From positions 1-36,318 of the forward strand of contig JBQTIU010000119.1 in assembly GCA_052387815.1 (NCBI GenBank): a stretch of 36,318 bases of DNA, read 5' to 3'. A program made the position numbers and the translations under genes. Under the pieces are notes generated by a model. That model was given only the letters and a program-made list of their open reading frames with translations, ran no database searches and was not told where the DNA came from. This document shows positions 1 to 9,289 of this stretch, piece after piece. Each line of letters begins with the position of its first letter. The first letter of the stretch is position 1. This DNA is from JBQTIU01 sp052387815 (GTDB taxonomy: Bacteria > Pseudomonadota > Alphaproteobacteria > CACIAM-22H2).

Positions 1-1473
1 GCGCGCGGGGGCGATATCGACCTGGCGCTTTCCCCAATGCGCGAGCCCGCGGGGGGGCCCCCCCCGCGGCCCGCCTGAGCCGACGAAGGCAAGCAGGCTC
101 TCGGCCACGCGCCGCAACTCGGCGTCGCGCGGCGGGAGGACGAGCGCCGCCGCGAGCGAGCCCAGCCGGCCCCGCCTGAGGGCGATCAAGAGGTTGTCGA
201 TGACCGACATGCGGGCGAAGAGCTGGCTGGTCTGATAGGTGCGGGCGACGCCGGCCCGCGCGACGAGGTGCGAGGGCAGGCGCGAGATGGGCCGGTCGCC
301 GAGGCGCACCGATCCCTGGTCCGGCCGGTAGAAGCCGCAGACGAGGTTGAGGACCGTCGTCTTGCCGGCGCCGTTCGGGCCGATGAGGCTCGTCACTTGG
401 CCGCCCCGGGCGGCGAAGGCGAGCTCGTCGAGCGCGCGTAGGCCGCCGAAGGAGATGCCGAGGCCCTCGACGGCGAGCGCCGCGCCGGTCGCGCGCTCGG
501 CGAGCCAGGCTGGCACGTCGACCCCGCCCCCGGAAGCGGCCGTCTGGCGCGGCCGGCCAAAGCGGTGGGCGAGCGCGCCGACGATCCCCTCGGGCGCCAG
601 CCACAGCACCGCGAGCAGCAGGATGCCGAAGAACAGCAGGCGGTATTCCGCCGACTTGGCGAGAAACTCGGGCAAAAGGACGACGACGGCCGCCCCGGCA
701 AGCGGGCCGAGGACCCGGCCGACGCCGCCGACGATCACCACCAGGACGAACAGGACCGACTGGAAGAACGAGAAGCTCGACGGCGACACGAAGCTGGTGA
801 GCGGCGAGAACTGGGCGCCGGCAAGCCCGGCGGCGATCGCCGACAGTGCGAAGGCGGCGGTGCGCACGGCGACCGAGTTGAGGCCGATCGCGCCGGCGGC
901 GACCTCCGAGTCCCGGACCGCGCGCATGGCGAGCCCCCAAGGCGAGCGCTCGAGGCACCGGAACAGCGCGAACAGGAGGACCGCGAATCCGACCGCGAGC
1001 TGCGCCACGTCGCGCTCACCGAGCTCGTAGCCGAACAGCGTGGGCGGCGGGATGTTGAGGATGCCGTTGGCGCCGCCGGTCAGGCCGCGCCATTCGGTCG
1101 CGCCGTGCTCGACGATGAAGCCGAAGGCGATGGTCACCATCGCGAGGTAGGGCCCGGAGACGCGGAGCGCCGGCAGCGCGAGCACGACGCCGATCGCGCC
1201 GGCAAGCACGGCGGCGGCGGCGAGCGCGGGCCAGAAGCTCATGCCGTAGGTCGTCGTCAGGATCGCGGTCGCATACGCGCCGATCGCATAGAAGCCGACA
1301 TGGCCGAGCGACACCTGGCCGGTGAGCCCGAGGAGGACGTTGAGCCCGGCGCCGACCATGGCGGTCAGCGCGACGGTCGTGAGCACGAAGAGGTGGTAGG
1401 AGTTGGCGACGAAGGAGAAGGCGAGCACGCCGCCGAGGAGGGCCGCGAGCGCGAGGGGGCGTGCCCAGCTCAT
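1..1473 (-). CDS. Branched-chain amino acid ABC transporter, LivM permease fused to LivG ATPase (partial)
   Basis: This is one uninterrupted reading frame of 491 codons that runs off the window edge, so its C-terminus is missing. Residues 1 to about 300 are a hydrophobic LivM-type permease, including the stretch GLNVLLGLTGQVSLGHVGFY near residue 40 and a closing LAPEGIVG. After a short linker (about 300-325) a LivG-type ATP-binding domain begins, with Walker A GPNGAGKT near residues 364-371 and the Q-loop region ARTYQTSQLF. The ATPase signature and Walker B lie outside the window. In most bacteria LivM and LivG are separate proteins; here no stop or start separates them. The ATG overlaps the LivH stop as ATGA, so translation is probably coupled. 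Role: the inner-membrane permease half plus one nucleotide-binding domain of an amino-acid or similar importer. The last readable stretch crosses a G7C8 run at 51-65, where the sequence is less family-like. Confidence 0.88.
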   Translation of the reverse strand, partial: MSWARPLALAALLGGVLAFSFVANSYHLFVLTTVALTAMVGAGLNVLLGLTGQVSLGHVGFYAIGAYATAILTTTYGMSFWPALAAAAVLAGAIGVVLALPALRVSGPYLAMVTIAFGFIVEHGATEWRGLTGGANGILNIPPPTLFGYELGERDVAQLAVGFAVLLFALFRCLERSPWGLAMRAVRDSEVAAGAIGLNSVAVRTAAFALSAIAAGLAGAQFSPLTSFVSPSSFSFFQSVLFVLVVIVGGVGRVLGPLAGAAVVVLLPEFLAKSAEYRLLFFGILLLAVLWLAPEGIVGALAHRFGRPRQTAASGGGVDVPAWLAERATGAALAVEGLGISFGGLRALDELAFAARGGQVTSLIGPNGAGKTTVLNLVCGFYRPDQGSVRLGDRPISRLPSHLVARAGVARTYQTSQLFARMSVIDNLLIALRRGRLGSLAAALVLPPRDAELRRVAESLLAFVGSGGPRGGPPRGLAHWGKRQVDIAPAR

Positions 1474-2297
1474 ACCTTCTTCACCCCCGCCTGGCCGAAC
1501 AGCCCGTTCGGCATCGCCGCCAGCGCGACGATGACGAGGGCGAAGGTCACGATCTGGGTGTAGGGCGAGCCCAAGAGCGCGGTGACCGTCGCCTCGACGA
1601 GGCCGTAGACGAGCCCCGCGACCATGACGCCCCAGGCGCTGGTGATGCCGCCCAGGATGGCGACGGCGAAGGCCTTGATGCCGAACAGCGTTCCCATGTC
1701 GGCCGAGACGTTGAACAGCGGCGCAATGAGGATTCCGGCGATGCCGGCGAAGACCGTGGAGACGGCGAAGCTCGCCGTGATCGCCCGGCTCACGTTGATG
1801 CCCATGAGGCGCGCGGCGTCCTGGTTCTGCACCACGGCGAGGAAGGCCTTGCCGTGGCGGGTGCGGCGCGACAGGAACTGCAGGGCGAACGCGATCGCCA
1901 ATCCGGTGACGGGGATCGCGAGCTGGAGCGGGTAGACGCCGAGGCCGGCGATGTCGACGAGGTCGCGGACCAGCGCCGAGGGCAGGCCGCGCGGCTCGTT
2001 GCCGTACCAGAAGAGCGCGACGTTCTCGAGGATGATGCCGATCGCGACCGTGGACATGAGCCAGGCGTTCGACCCACCCCTGACGAACGGGCGGACCGCC
2101 AGGCGCTCGACGACCGCGCCCCACAGGGCGCAGAGGACGAGCGCGAAGCCGATCCCCGCCGCCATGCCCCAGCCGAGCGTGATCGTGAAGGTGTAGCAGA
2201 GCACCGCCCCCAGCATCATCGAGCTGCCCTGGGAGAAGTTGACGGTGCCGGAGACCGAATAGGTGACGTAGAACCCGAGCGCCAGGAGCCCGTACAT
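1470..2297 (-). CDS. livH: Branched-chain amino acid ABC transporter permease LivH
   Basis: LivH family inner-membrane permease, partner of the LivM part of the next gene. The protein is rich in hydrophobic segments and carries the family stretch GTVNFSQGSSMMLGAV near its N-terminus. From the ATG at 2297 it has 275 residues, about 15-20 short at the N-terminus. The same frame continues upstream of this ATG with LLFSAFISGLGLGS, which is exactly what a LivH first helix should look like, back to a stop at 2376-2378. No ATG, GTG or TTG exists in that stretch. The true start may therefore be a rare codon (a CTG at 2342-2340), or a small indel may have displaced the start: an ATG at 2379 lies in another frame. 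It lies downstream of the binding-protein gene and overlaps livM by four bases. Confidence 0.88.
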   Translation of the reverse strand: MYGLLALGFYVTYSVSGTVNFSQGSSMMLGAVLCYTFTITLGWGMAAGIGFALVLCALWGAVVERLAVRPFVRGGSNAWLMSTVAIGIILENVALFWYGNEPRGLPSALVRDLVDIAGLGVYPLQLAIPVTGLAIAFALQFLSRRTRHGKAFLAVVQNQDAARLMGINVSRAITASFAVSTVFAGIAGILIAPLFNVSADMGTLFGIKAFAVAILGGITSAWGVMVAGLVYGLVEATVTALLGSPYTQIVTFALVIVALAAMPNGLFGQAGVKKV

Positions 2298-2426
2298 GCT
2301 TCCGAGCCCGAGCCCGGAGATGAACGCCGAGAAAAGGAGCAGCCTTCGGACCCGCGCGTTGCCGGTTGCGCCGCCTCATCCGCGCCGCCGGCCGCCCTTG
2401 CCGGGGGCTCGGCGGCGCGCCTGCCG

Positions 2427-3635
2427 CTAGTTCGAGACCTGCTTGACGGGCACGATCTGGTCGCCCGCGTAGCGGACCATGATGTAGTCGTTCTCGTTCA
2501 GGGCGTCATGGTTGACCGGCGAGAATGGCTTCGCATAGGTCTTGATCAGGCCGCGATAGGGACCGATCTCGTAGAACGCCTGGCGGATCTTGTCGCCGTC
2601 GGTCGAGCCGGCCTTGTCGATGGCAAGCGCCGTCAGCATCATCGCGTCATAGGCGTTGGCGATGCCGACCGGCGGGATCGCGTCGCCCGGGCCCTTCACG
2701 TCGGGAAACTTCTTCATGAGGGCCGCCATCACCTTCTGCCCGACCTCGTTCTGCGGGCCGAAGAAGCTGTAGGTCTGGATGAACTCGACGTTCTTCGCCA
2801 TGTTGCCGGCGAGCTCCGAGAACCGGCCCCCGGAGATACCCCAGTGCGAGATCACCGGCACCGTCCAGCCCATGCGCTCGAGCGCCTTCATCATCTGCGC
2901 GCCAGGGCCGGCGCTGGCGATGAGGAAGATCGCGTCGGCCTTGGCGGCGCGCAAGCGCGCGAGCTGGGGGACCATGTCGACATCGTTCTGCTCGAACTTC
3001 TCGACGCCGGCCCTCCCGATCTTGAGCTCGTTGATCGCCGCAGTGAGCCCCTTCTCGTTCGATTCGCCCCACGGATTGTTGATCAGCATCATCCCCGGGT
3101 TCTTGGCGTTGTGTGTCTTCATCGCGTACTGGACGAGCGCCTTGTCCACGAGTTCATCCACCGCCGACACCCGGAACACGAAGTTCGGGTTGGCGCCGTT
3201 GCGCGTGATCGTCGTGCCCGCCGCCCACACATTCATGAACGGCACCTTGTCGCGGTTGGCGATCGGCACGATGGCGAGCGCCACCGGCGTCTCGATGCCG
3301 CCGAAGATCACGCTCACCTTCTCCTGGTGGATCACCTCGCGCGCCGCGATCTGGCCCTTGGCCGGGTTCGCCTCGTCATCGCGCCGGATGAGCTCGAGCT
3401 TGCGCCCGCCCAGCACGCCGCCGCGGGCGTTGATCTCTTCGACGGCGAGGGTGAGGCCCCGCGTGATCCCCTCGCCCGACTTCGCCGACTGGCCCGACAG
3501 GGCGGCGACGAGAGCCACCTTGACCGGCTCGGCGGCAACCGCCGCCGAGGCGCCGAGCAGGCCGGCAATGACCGCTCCCGCCAGCGCCAGCGTCCCGCGC
3601 CAGCGCATCTGACCGACCTTCGCTAGGTTCATCAT
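2427..3635 (-). CDS. Periplasmic substrate-binding protein of Liv-type ABC transporter
   Basis: Type I periplasmic binding protein (Peripla_BP_6, LivJ/LivK-like), 402 residues. The start ATG at 3635 was chosen because a strong ribosome site (GGGGAG) sits about seven bases before it; the frame stays open further upstream but into the promoter. Residues 1 to about 35 form a Sec signal peptide: basic MRWR, a hydrophobic core LALAGAVIAGLLG, and cleavage after ASAAVAA. The mature part begins with VKVALVAALSGQSAKSGEGI, typical of the family, and contains GGVLGGRKLELIRRDDEANP and a later ISHWGISGG. It probably captures an amino acid or small carboxylate in the periplasm and delivers it to the LivH/LivMG membrane complex encoded downstream. 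The ligand cannot be told from sequence. Putative promoter at 3703-3731. Confidence 0.9.
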   Translation of the reverse strand: MMNLAKVGQMRWRGTLALAGAVIAGLLGASAAVAAEPVKVALVAALSGQSAKSGEGITRGLTLAVEEINARGGVLGGRKLELIRRDDEANPAKGQIAAREVIHQEKVSVIFGGIETPVALAIVPIANRDKVPFMNVWAAGTTITRNGANPNFVFRVSAVDELVDKALVQYAMKTHNAKNPGMMLINNPWGESNEKGLTAAINELKIGRAGVEKFEQNDVDMVPQLARLRAAKADAIFLIASAGPGAQMMKALERMGWTVPVISHWGISGGRFSELAGNMAKNVEFIQTYSFFGPQNEVGQKVMAALMKKFPDVKGPGDAIPPVGIANAYDAMMLTALAIDKAGSTDGDKIRQAFYEIGPYRGLIKTYAKPFSPVNHDALNENDYIMVRYAGDQIVPVKQVSN

Positions 3636-3702
3636 CGCAGGTCTCCCCTGTGCGGAGTGGAAACGCTCTCGCGCGACCGTCGCGCCGACGCGTCGAGCGC
3701 AA

Positions 3703-3731
3703 ATCCTGAAGCCTTTGCCCGGCCCAGTCAA
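3703..3731 (-). promoter_or_regulatory. Putative sigma70 promoter of the liv operon
   Basis: On the minus strand TTGACT (3731-3726) is followed by a 17-base spacer and CAGGAT (3708-3703). Box quality and spacing fit a housekeeping promoter of GC-rich alphaproteobacteria. Transcription would begin around 3696, about 60 bases before the start codon of the binding-protein gene. Inferred from sequence only. Confidence 0.5.
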
Positions 3732-3834
3732 GCGCCTTCAACGATGTTCACGCACGGGGAAAACGGCGCGGGGCCACAGGCCAAGCGCGTCGCCCTCGCC
3801 CGCGCGGCCCAAGCAAGGCCGACGAGCGCGGCGC

Positions 3835-4650
3835 TCAAGCGCCGGCGCGGCCGAGAGCCGCGGCGCGGACCTCGAAGAACCATCGGGCGAGCTTGGAGGC
3901 CCAGAGATGGAGCCGCCCATGGGGCGCGAGCCCGACGGCTTTGAGGACCATCGCCACCGCGCGCTCGATGTGCGAGGGCCGATAGAGGCGATAGGCCCGG
4001 GCCGCATAGCCCCGCGAATTGGTGCGGCGGTCATAGGGCCCGATCCCGCCCCCGGCGGCGTAGTAGGCCCACGCGAGCTCGTCATCCTCGGCCTCGACGA
4101 GTCGCCCCAGGCCGGCCTTGAGCCGGCGCCAGAGGGCGAGCCGCTCGGCCGCCTGGTAGCGCTGCATATGGGTGTAGAAGAGCTTGTAGTGGCGCAGCTC
4201 GTCGGCCGCGATCCGGCGGCAAATCTGCTTCAAGACCGGCTCCGGCGTCCAATCGCCGAGCGCCGAGTAGTACGAGCTGGTGCCGACCTCGACCATGCAG
4301 CGGGCGATCAGCTCGCCGGTGCGCGAGCCGCGCACCGAGCGGGTGGCCTCGAGCGGCAGCCGGAAGCCGTCGGTGAAGCACTTGCAGGCGGCGGAGAAAT
4401 CCCAGGCCGGATCGGCGAGCTCCGCCCAGCGCCGTAGCGCCAGCCCGTGTTGAACCTCTTCCTCGGCCCAGGATCGCGCCGCGGCCTGGAACCCGGGGTC
4501 GTCCCGAAACACATTGCACAGATAGATGGCGTAGTCCCCGCCGTTGTGCTCGACGAGGGCGGCCGCCTTGACGATGCGCAGGGTGTCGGGATCGACTTTC
4601 CCGAGCTCGAATTTGCCCCAGCTTATGTCGTCGAGCGTCCAGTGCCGCAT
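3835..4650 (-). CDS. Ferritin-like diiron protein
   Basis: 271-residue protein from the ATG at 4650 (MRHWTLDDISWGKF); the frame is open further upstream but that part has no family-like sequence. It shows the four-helix diiron pattern: E34 in ALVEHNGGDY, E65-x-x-H68 in EEEVQHG, E121 in MVEVGTSSYY and E151-x-x-H154 in ADELRHYKLF. This E, ExxH, E, ExxH arrangement binds two irons in ferritin-like oxidases, desaturases and hydroxylases. The spacing recalls acyl-ACP desaturase-like or rubrerythrin-like members, but no specific reaction can be assigned. The C-terminal third (about 190-271) is basic and rich in Arg and Ala. It lies between the liv operon and the restriction locus on the same strand, with no clear functional tie to either. 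The role is likely soluble redox or iron chemistry. Confidence 0.72.
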   Translation of the reverse strand: MRHWTLDDISWGKFELGKVDPDTLRIVKAAALVEHNGGDYAIYLCNVFRDDPGFQAAARSWAEEEVQHGLALRRWAELADPAWDFSAACKCFTDGFRLPLEATRSVRGSRTGELIARCMVEVGTSSYYSALGDWTPEPVLKQICRRIAADELRHYKLFYTHMQRYQAAERLALWRRLKAGLGRLVEAEDDELAWAYYAAGGGIGPYDRRTNSRGYAARAYRLYRPSHIERAVAMVLKAVGLAPHGRLHLWASKLARWFFEVRAAALGRAGA

Positions 4651-4773
4651 GGCGGAGCCGTCAGGGTCTCGGGATCGGCGGTGAATGATACCACCCCGAC
4701 CGCCCGCGCTTTCAAGCCCAAATGGCGGGCCCGGCCCCTGCGCCCCTCCAGGCCGCCGGTCCGGGGACACGCC

Positions 4774-5386
4774 TTACGCATGCTCGTTCGCCGGCACCGG
4801 CTTGCCGTCGCGGATGATCCCGTCGCTTCGCCGATATACGGCTTTTCCGCGCAGCTTGTCCCGCGCCCTGATCACGCCGAAGGTGTGCGTCCGCCCGCCG
4901 CCGGCCGCCCCGGCTCGGCTGCCTTCATATTTCCAGTCGGACTTGTCGAGGAAAACCACATCGACGCGCCAAATGATGCCCGGCCGGCCGGGCTCGATCG
5001 TTTCGGTCGGGTCGACAAGGTAACGCCAAACGATATACCAACCCGGGTGGTCGTAATGCGACTGGATCGACCACGGCCGCTTGCTGCCCTTGCTCTCGAG
5101 CGAGTCCTGCGGAGTCGGATGGGTCCCGGCGCCACGCCGCCGCAAGTCGGGAAACCGCTGCTGGGCCGTGTCTCTGTGCCGATGCTTCTCATAGTTGCTG
5201 ACCGAATCGAGCGCCTTCGTGCCGTAGATGCCAACGAGGGCACTGAAGACGTTGGCCTGTTCGAAGTAGACATCGATCAAATCGGCCAAGCCGCGTTCGA
5301 TATGATCGATCGCCTTTTAGGATCGCCGCTACGCTGAGACCTTTCGGCAGCGGAACCGACGGATCAAAGTCTTCTTTTCGTGCCAT
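4774..5386 (-). pseudogene. Putative type II restriction endonuclease, broken by +1 frameshift
   Basis: Two frames join into one protein. An N-terminal piece from ATG 5386 (MARKEDFDPSVPLPKG, to about residue 23) is in one frame. The rest, from AIDHIERGLADLIDVYF to the stop at 4774, is in the next. Removing one base from the four-A run (T-run 5315-5318 on the plus strand) gives a continuous 203-residue product. As written, neither piece makes the whole protein. The gene overlaps the 3' end of the methyltransferase gene by 23 bases in the same direction, the usual arrangement for a cognate restriction enzyme. Charged segments such as SLESKGSK and WRVDVVFLDKSDW could supply PD-(D/E)xK-type active-site residues, but the fold is not proven. 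Calling it a nuclease is inference from position and these residues. The lesion could be a true mutation, a sequencing error, or programmed slippage. Confidence 0.55.
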
Positions 5387-6344
5387 TACGGGACGTGTCG
5401 GCCGTGGCCAAGTTAGCGAGCAAAGGGATCGCTTGCTTCGCCATCTCATAGTACTCGCGATTGATTTCGATGCCGATGCTTTTGAGGCCACACGCCGTCG
5501 CGGCGGCAATGGTCGAGCCCGATCCCATGAATGGATCGAGGACCACGCCCTCCCCTAGCGGGAGCGACGCGGGCACGATTTGGCGCAAGAAATGTTGCGG
5601 CTTGAGCGATGGATGCCGGGCGATCTCCCGCTCCTTGCCGCGCGCCGGAGACGCCACAATGAGGTCCTTGAATGGCTCGCCTGCGGAAATGCGTCGGAGG
5701 CCCCCGGTCTTCCATTTCCGCAGGTTATCCTGAACGCGGCCCTCGCACGGCTTGCGGAACAGACCCCACGGCTCCCAACACGATCGCGGCATCACCGTGA
5801 CATCGGCGAATTCGGCGTGCGCGTTCTTCGGCCGGTCGCCGCCGCGTAGCGTGCTGACCGCCCGGATGATCTCGCCCCGCTTCTCGAAACCGGAGGCGAT
5901 GAACGGCTCGTAGACGAGGTACGAGACGAGCGGGTTCGTGGCGATGAAGACGTGGCCGCCCGGCACCAGAACGCGCGCCAGCACCCTGGAGAATTCTGCG
6001 AAGAAGGAACGGAGCTCCGCCCGGTCGCGGTCGGTCAAGACGGTGAAACGCGGCAAGGGCTGACGCTTGCACCCATCGAAGGCCGGGGGAATACGCCAGA
6101 TCCCGCCCCGCCCATTTTTCATTTTCTCGAGTTCGCGATCCGAGTATTCGACCAGTCCGTAGGGCGGGTCCGTGACAACGGCATGAATCGAATTGGCCGG
6201 CGCCGAAGACAACCACGCGAATGCATCGCCGTGGAAAATGCGATACCGCGGTTCTCGGGACAAAGGCTCGCGCTTCGGCACGATTTGCAGGGCCGCGGTT
6301 GGCCGGTGTCGGGATGCCACGACGTCCATCGGATGCGCCCCCAT
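5364..6344 (-). CDS. Site-specific DNA methyltransferase, beta class
   Basis: Amino-methyltransferase acting on adenine N6 or cytosine N4. The catalytic motif DPPYG (about 59-63) comes before the S-adenosylmethionine-binding motif LDPFMGSGST (about 269-278), which is the beta-class order. The region between them, including PRFTVLTDRDRAEL and the Arg-rich tail after TLRGGDRPKNAHAEF, probably holds target recognition. An ATG at 6377 lies in the same frame but inside the predicted -10 box, so it cannot be translated from that promoter; ATG 6344 (MGAHPMDVV) or ATG 6329 (MDVVASRH, preceded by GGGGG) is the likely start. The protein is about 321-326 residues and looks intact. Its stop overlaps the downstream putative restriction gene. 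The recognition sequence is unknown. Confidence 0.87.
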   Translation of the reverse strand: MGAHPMDVVASRHRPTAALQIVPKREPLSREPRYRIFHGDAFAWLSSAPANSIHAVVTDPPYGLVEYSDRELEKMKNGRGGIWRIPPAFDGCKRQPLPRFTVLTDRDRAELRSFFAEFSRVLARVLVPGGHVFIATNPLVSYLVYEPFIASGFEKRGEIIRAVSTLRGGDRPKNAHAEFADVTVMPRSCWEPWGLFRKPCEGRVQDNLRKWKTGGLRRISAGEPFKDLIVASPARGKEREIARHPSLKPQHFLRQIVPASLPLGEGVVLDPFMGSGSTIAAATACGLKSIGIEINREYYEMAKQAIPLLANLATADTSRNGTKRRL

Positions 6345-6367
6345 GGAACCGGCTCGATGATGAGAAC

Positions 6368-6396
6368 ATTTTAGCAACGTTCGAGCCCTATGTCAA
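6368..6396 (-). promoter_or_regulatory. Strong sigma70 promoter for the methyltransferase gene
   Basis: Minus strand: perfect TTGACA (6396-6391), a 17-base spacer, then TAAAAT (6373-6368). This is close to the bacterial consensus and unusual in DNA this GC-rich. Transcription should begin near 6361, leaving a leader of about 15-30 bases and excluding the ATG at 6377, which overlaps the -10 box. Confidence 0.75.
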
Positions 6397-6479
6397 GTGC
6401 GGATGCGCGGTGTCTACCCACGGATAATACCCTCGCCATTGCAAAGCCGCGATATCTGGGGGAATTGACCGGGCCCCCA

Positions 6480-6881
6480 TCAGCCGAGCGCGGCGAGCTT
6501 GGCTTCGGCGACCGCCATCCGGACGCCGACGCGGGCGCGCTCGCCGTCGTCCTTGGCCTCGCCAAGGTCGGCCCTGAGCTCGGCCAGCTCGCTCTCGATC
6601 GCGGCGCGATCGAGATCGGGCAGTCGGATCGCCTCGTCGGCGAGCACGGTCACGCGGGTCCCGGTGACCTCGACGAATCCCCCGGCGATGAAAATGCGCT
6701 CCCGCACCACCCCGTCGTCGTGGACCTCGAGGACGCCCGGACGCAGGCTCGAGATCAGGGGCGCGTGGCCGCGGAGCACGCCGAACTCGCCTTCCGACCC
6801 CGGCACCACGACCATCTCCACCGTCTCGTCCAAGAGCAGCCGCTCGGGCGAGACCAGTTCGAACCGCACCTTGTCGACCAT
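6480..6881 (-). CDS. atpC: F1Fo ATP synthase epsilon subunit
   Basis: 133-residue epsilon subunit of the F1 sector. It starts at ATG 6881 (MVDKVRFELVSPERLLL), preceded by a GGGGACGGGG ribosome site. The N-terminal beta-sandwich carries VVVPGSEGEFGVLRGHAPLISSL (about residues 22-44), the family signature; the C-terminal part is a helical hairpin rich in Glu, Arg and Ala. Epsilon forms part of the central stalk with gamma, couples proton flow through Fo to catalysis in alpha3beta3, and can restrain ATP hydrolysis. It is the last gene of atpHAGDC, 38 bases after atpD, and is followed by the methyltransferase promoter region with no strong intrinsic terminator visible. Confidence 0.96.
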   Translation of the reverse strand: MVDKVRFELVSPERLLLDETVEMVVVPGSEGEFGVLRGHAPLISSLRPGVLEVHDDGVVRERIFIAGGFVEVTGTRVTVLADEAIRLPDLDRAAIESELAELRADLGEAKDDGERARVGVRMAVAEAKLAALG

Positions 6882-6919
6882 CGCCCCGTCCCCGGCGGAA
6901 GCGCCGCGCCCCGCCGCCT

Positions 6920-8344
<1,425 letters not shown>

Positions 8345-8370
8345 GGTTTCGCTCCTCGCACACAAAATAA

Positions 8371-9249
8371 TCAGATCGCCTCGGCGCCGGAGATGATCTC
8401 GATCAGCTCCTTGGTGATGGCGGCCTGGCGCTGGCGGTTGTAGGTGAGGGTGAGCTTGCGGATCATGTCGCCGGCATTGCGCGTCGCGCTGTCCATTGCG
8501 GTCATGCGCGCGCCCTGCTCGCTCGCCGCGTTCTCCAACAGCGCGCGGTAGACCTGGATCGCGAGGTTGCGCGGCAGCAACTCGGCGAGAATCAGGTCCT
8601 CGTCCGGTTCGTAGTCGTAGACCGCGCGCACCTCGCCGGGCACCGCCTCCCCGGCCGGCGGCGCCTCGACCGGGAACGGGATGAGCTGCTGGCGGGTGAG
8701 GATCTGGCTCATCGCCGACTTGAAGCGGTTGTAGATCACCGTCGCGGCGTCGAACTCGCCGGCCTCGAACAGGGCGCGCACGCGCCTCGTCACCCGGTCG
8801 GCGTCGGCGAAGGTGAGCCGGCGCTTGCCGACCTCCTCGATGGTGTCGACGATGAGCTGGCCGCAATCGCGCTTGAGCTGGTCGCGGCCCTTGCGGCCGA
8901 CGCACAGGATCTTCACCGTCTTGCCCTCGGCCAGCAGCCGGCGGATGAACTGGCGGGCGTCGCGGACGATCGACGAGTTGAACGGGCCGCACAGCCCGCG
9001 GTCGGAGGTCGCGACGATGACCAGGTGGACCGCGTCGCGGCCGGTGCCGACGAGGAGCGGCGGGGCATCCGCGGCGCCGGCCAGCGCGCCCAGCATGCGC
9101 GCCATGCGCTCGGCGTAGGGCCGGGAGGCGAGCGCCTGCTCCTGGGTGCGGCGGAGCTTGGCCGCCGCCACCATCTTCATCGCCGCGGTGATCTTCTGCG
9201 TCGACTTGACGCTGTTGATGCGGAGCCGGAACGACTTCAGGCTGGGCAT
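8371..9249 (-). CDS. atpG: F1Fo ATP synthase gamma subunit
   Basis: 292-residue gamma subunit, the rotating central shaft of F1. The N-terminus MPSLKSFRLRINSVKSTQKITAAMKMVAAAKLRR and the C-terminal helix with ASEQGARMTAMDSATRNAGDMI are the two long coiled-coil strands of the shaft. The middle contains the conserved IVATSDRGLCGPFNSS. Length is usual for the group. It transmits torque from the c-ring to the alpha3beta3 head. It lies between atpA (40-base gap) and atpD (26-base gap), all on the minus strand in one operon. Confidence 0.97.
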   Translation of the reverse strand: MPSLKSFRLRINSVKSTQKITAAMKMVAAAKLRRTQEQALASRPYAERMARMLGALAGAADAPPLLVGTGRDAVHLVIVATSDRGLCGPFNSSIVRDARQFIRRLLAEGKTVKILCVGRKGRDQLKRDCGQLIVDTIEEVGKRRLTFADADRVTRRVRALFEAGEFDAATVIYNRFKSAMSQILTRQQLIPFPVEAPPAGEAVPGEVRAVYDYEPDEDLILAELLPRNLAIQVYRALLENAASEQGARMTAMDSATRNAGDMIRKLTLTYNRQRQAAITKELIEIISGAEAI

Positions 9250-9289
9250 GAGGGGGCGCTTCGCGGTCGCGGTCGCAAGCTTCGGGGCT

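Noticed and set aside
1461..3626. Long plus-strand open frame of about 720 codons opposite the liv genes
   Set aside because: It is antisense to well-supported transporter genes; its composition (Arg, Asp, His, Gly rich) is the usual shadow of GC-rich coding DNA.
6420..6480. Terminator after atpC (GGGGG and CCCCC arms near 6457-6477)
   Set aside because: Short stem with a long loop and no T-run; not supported.
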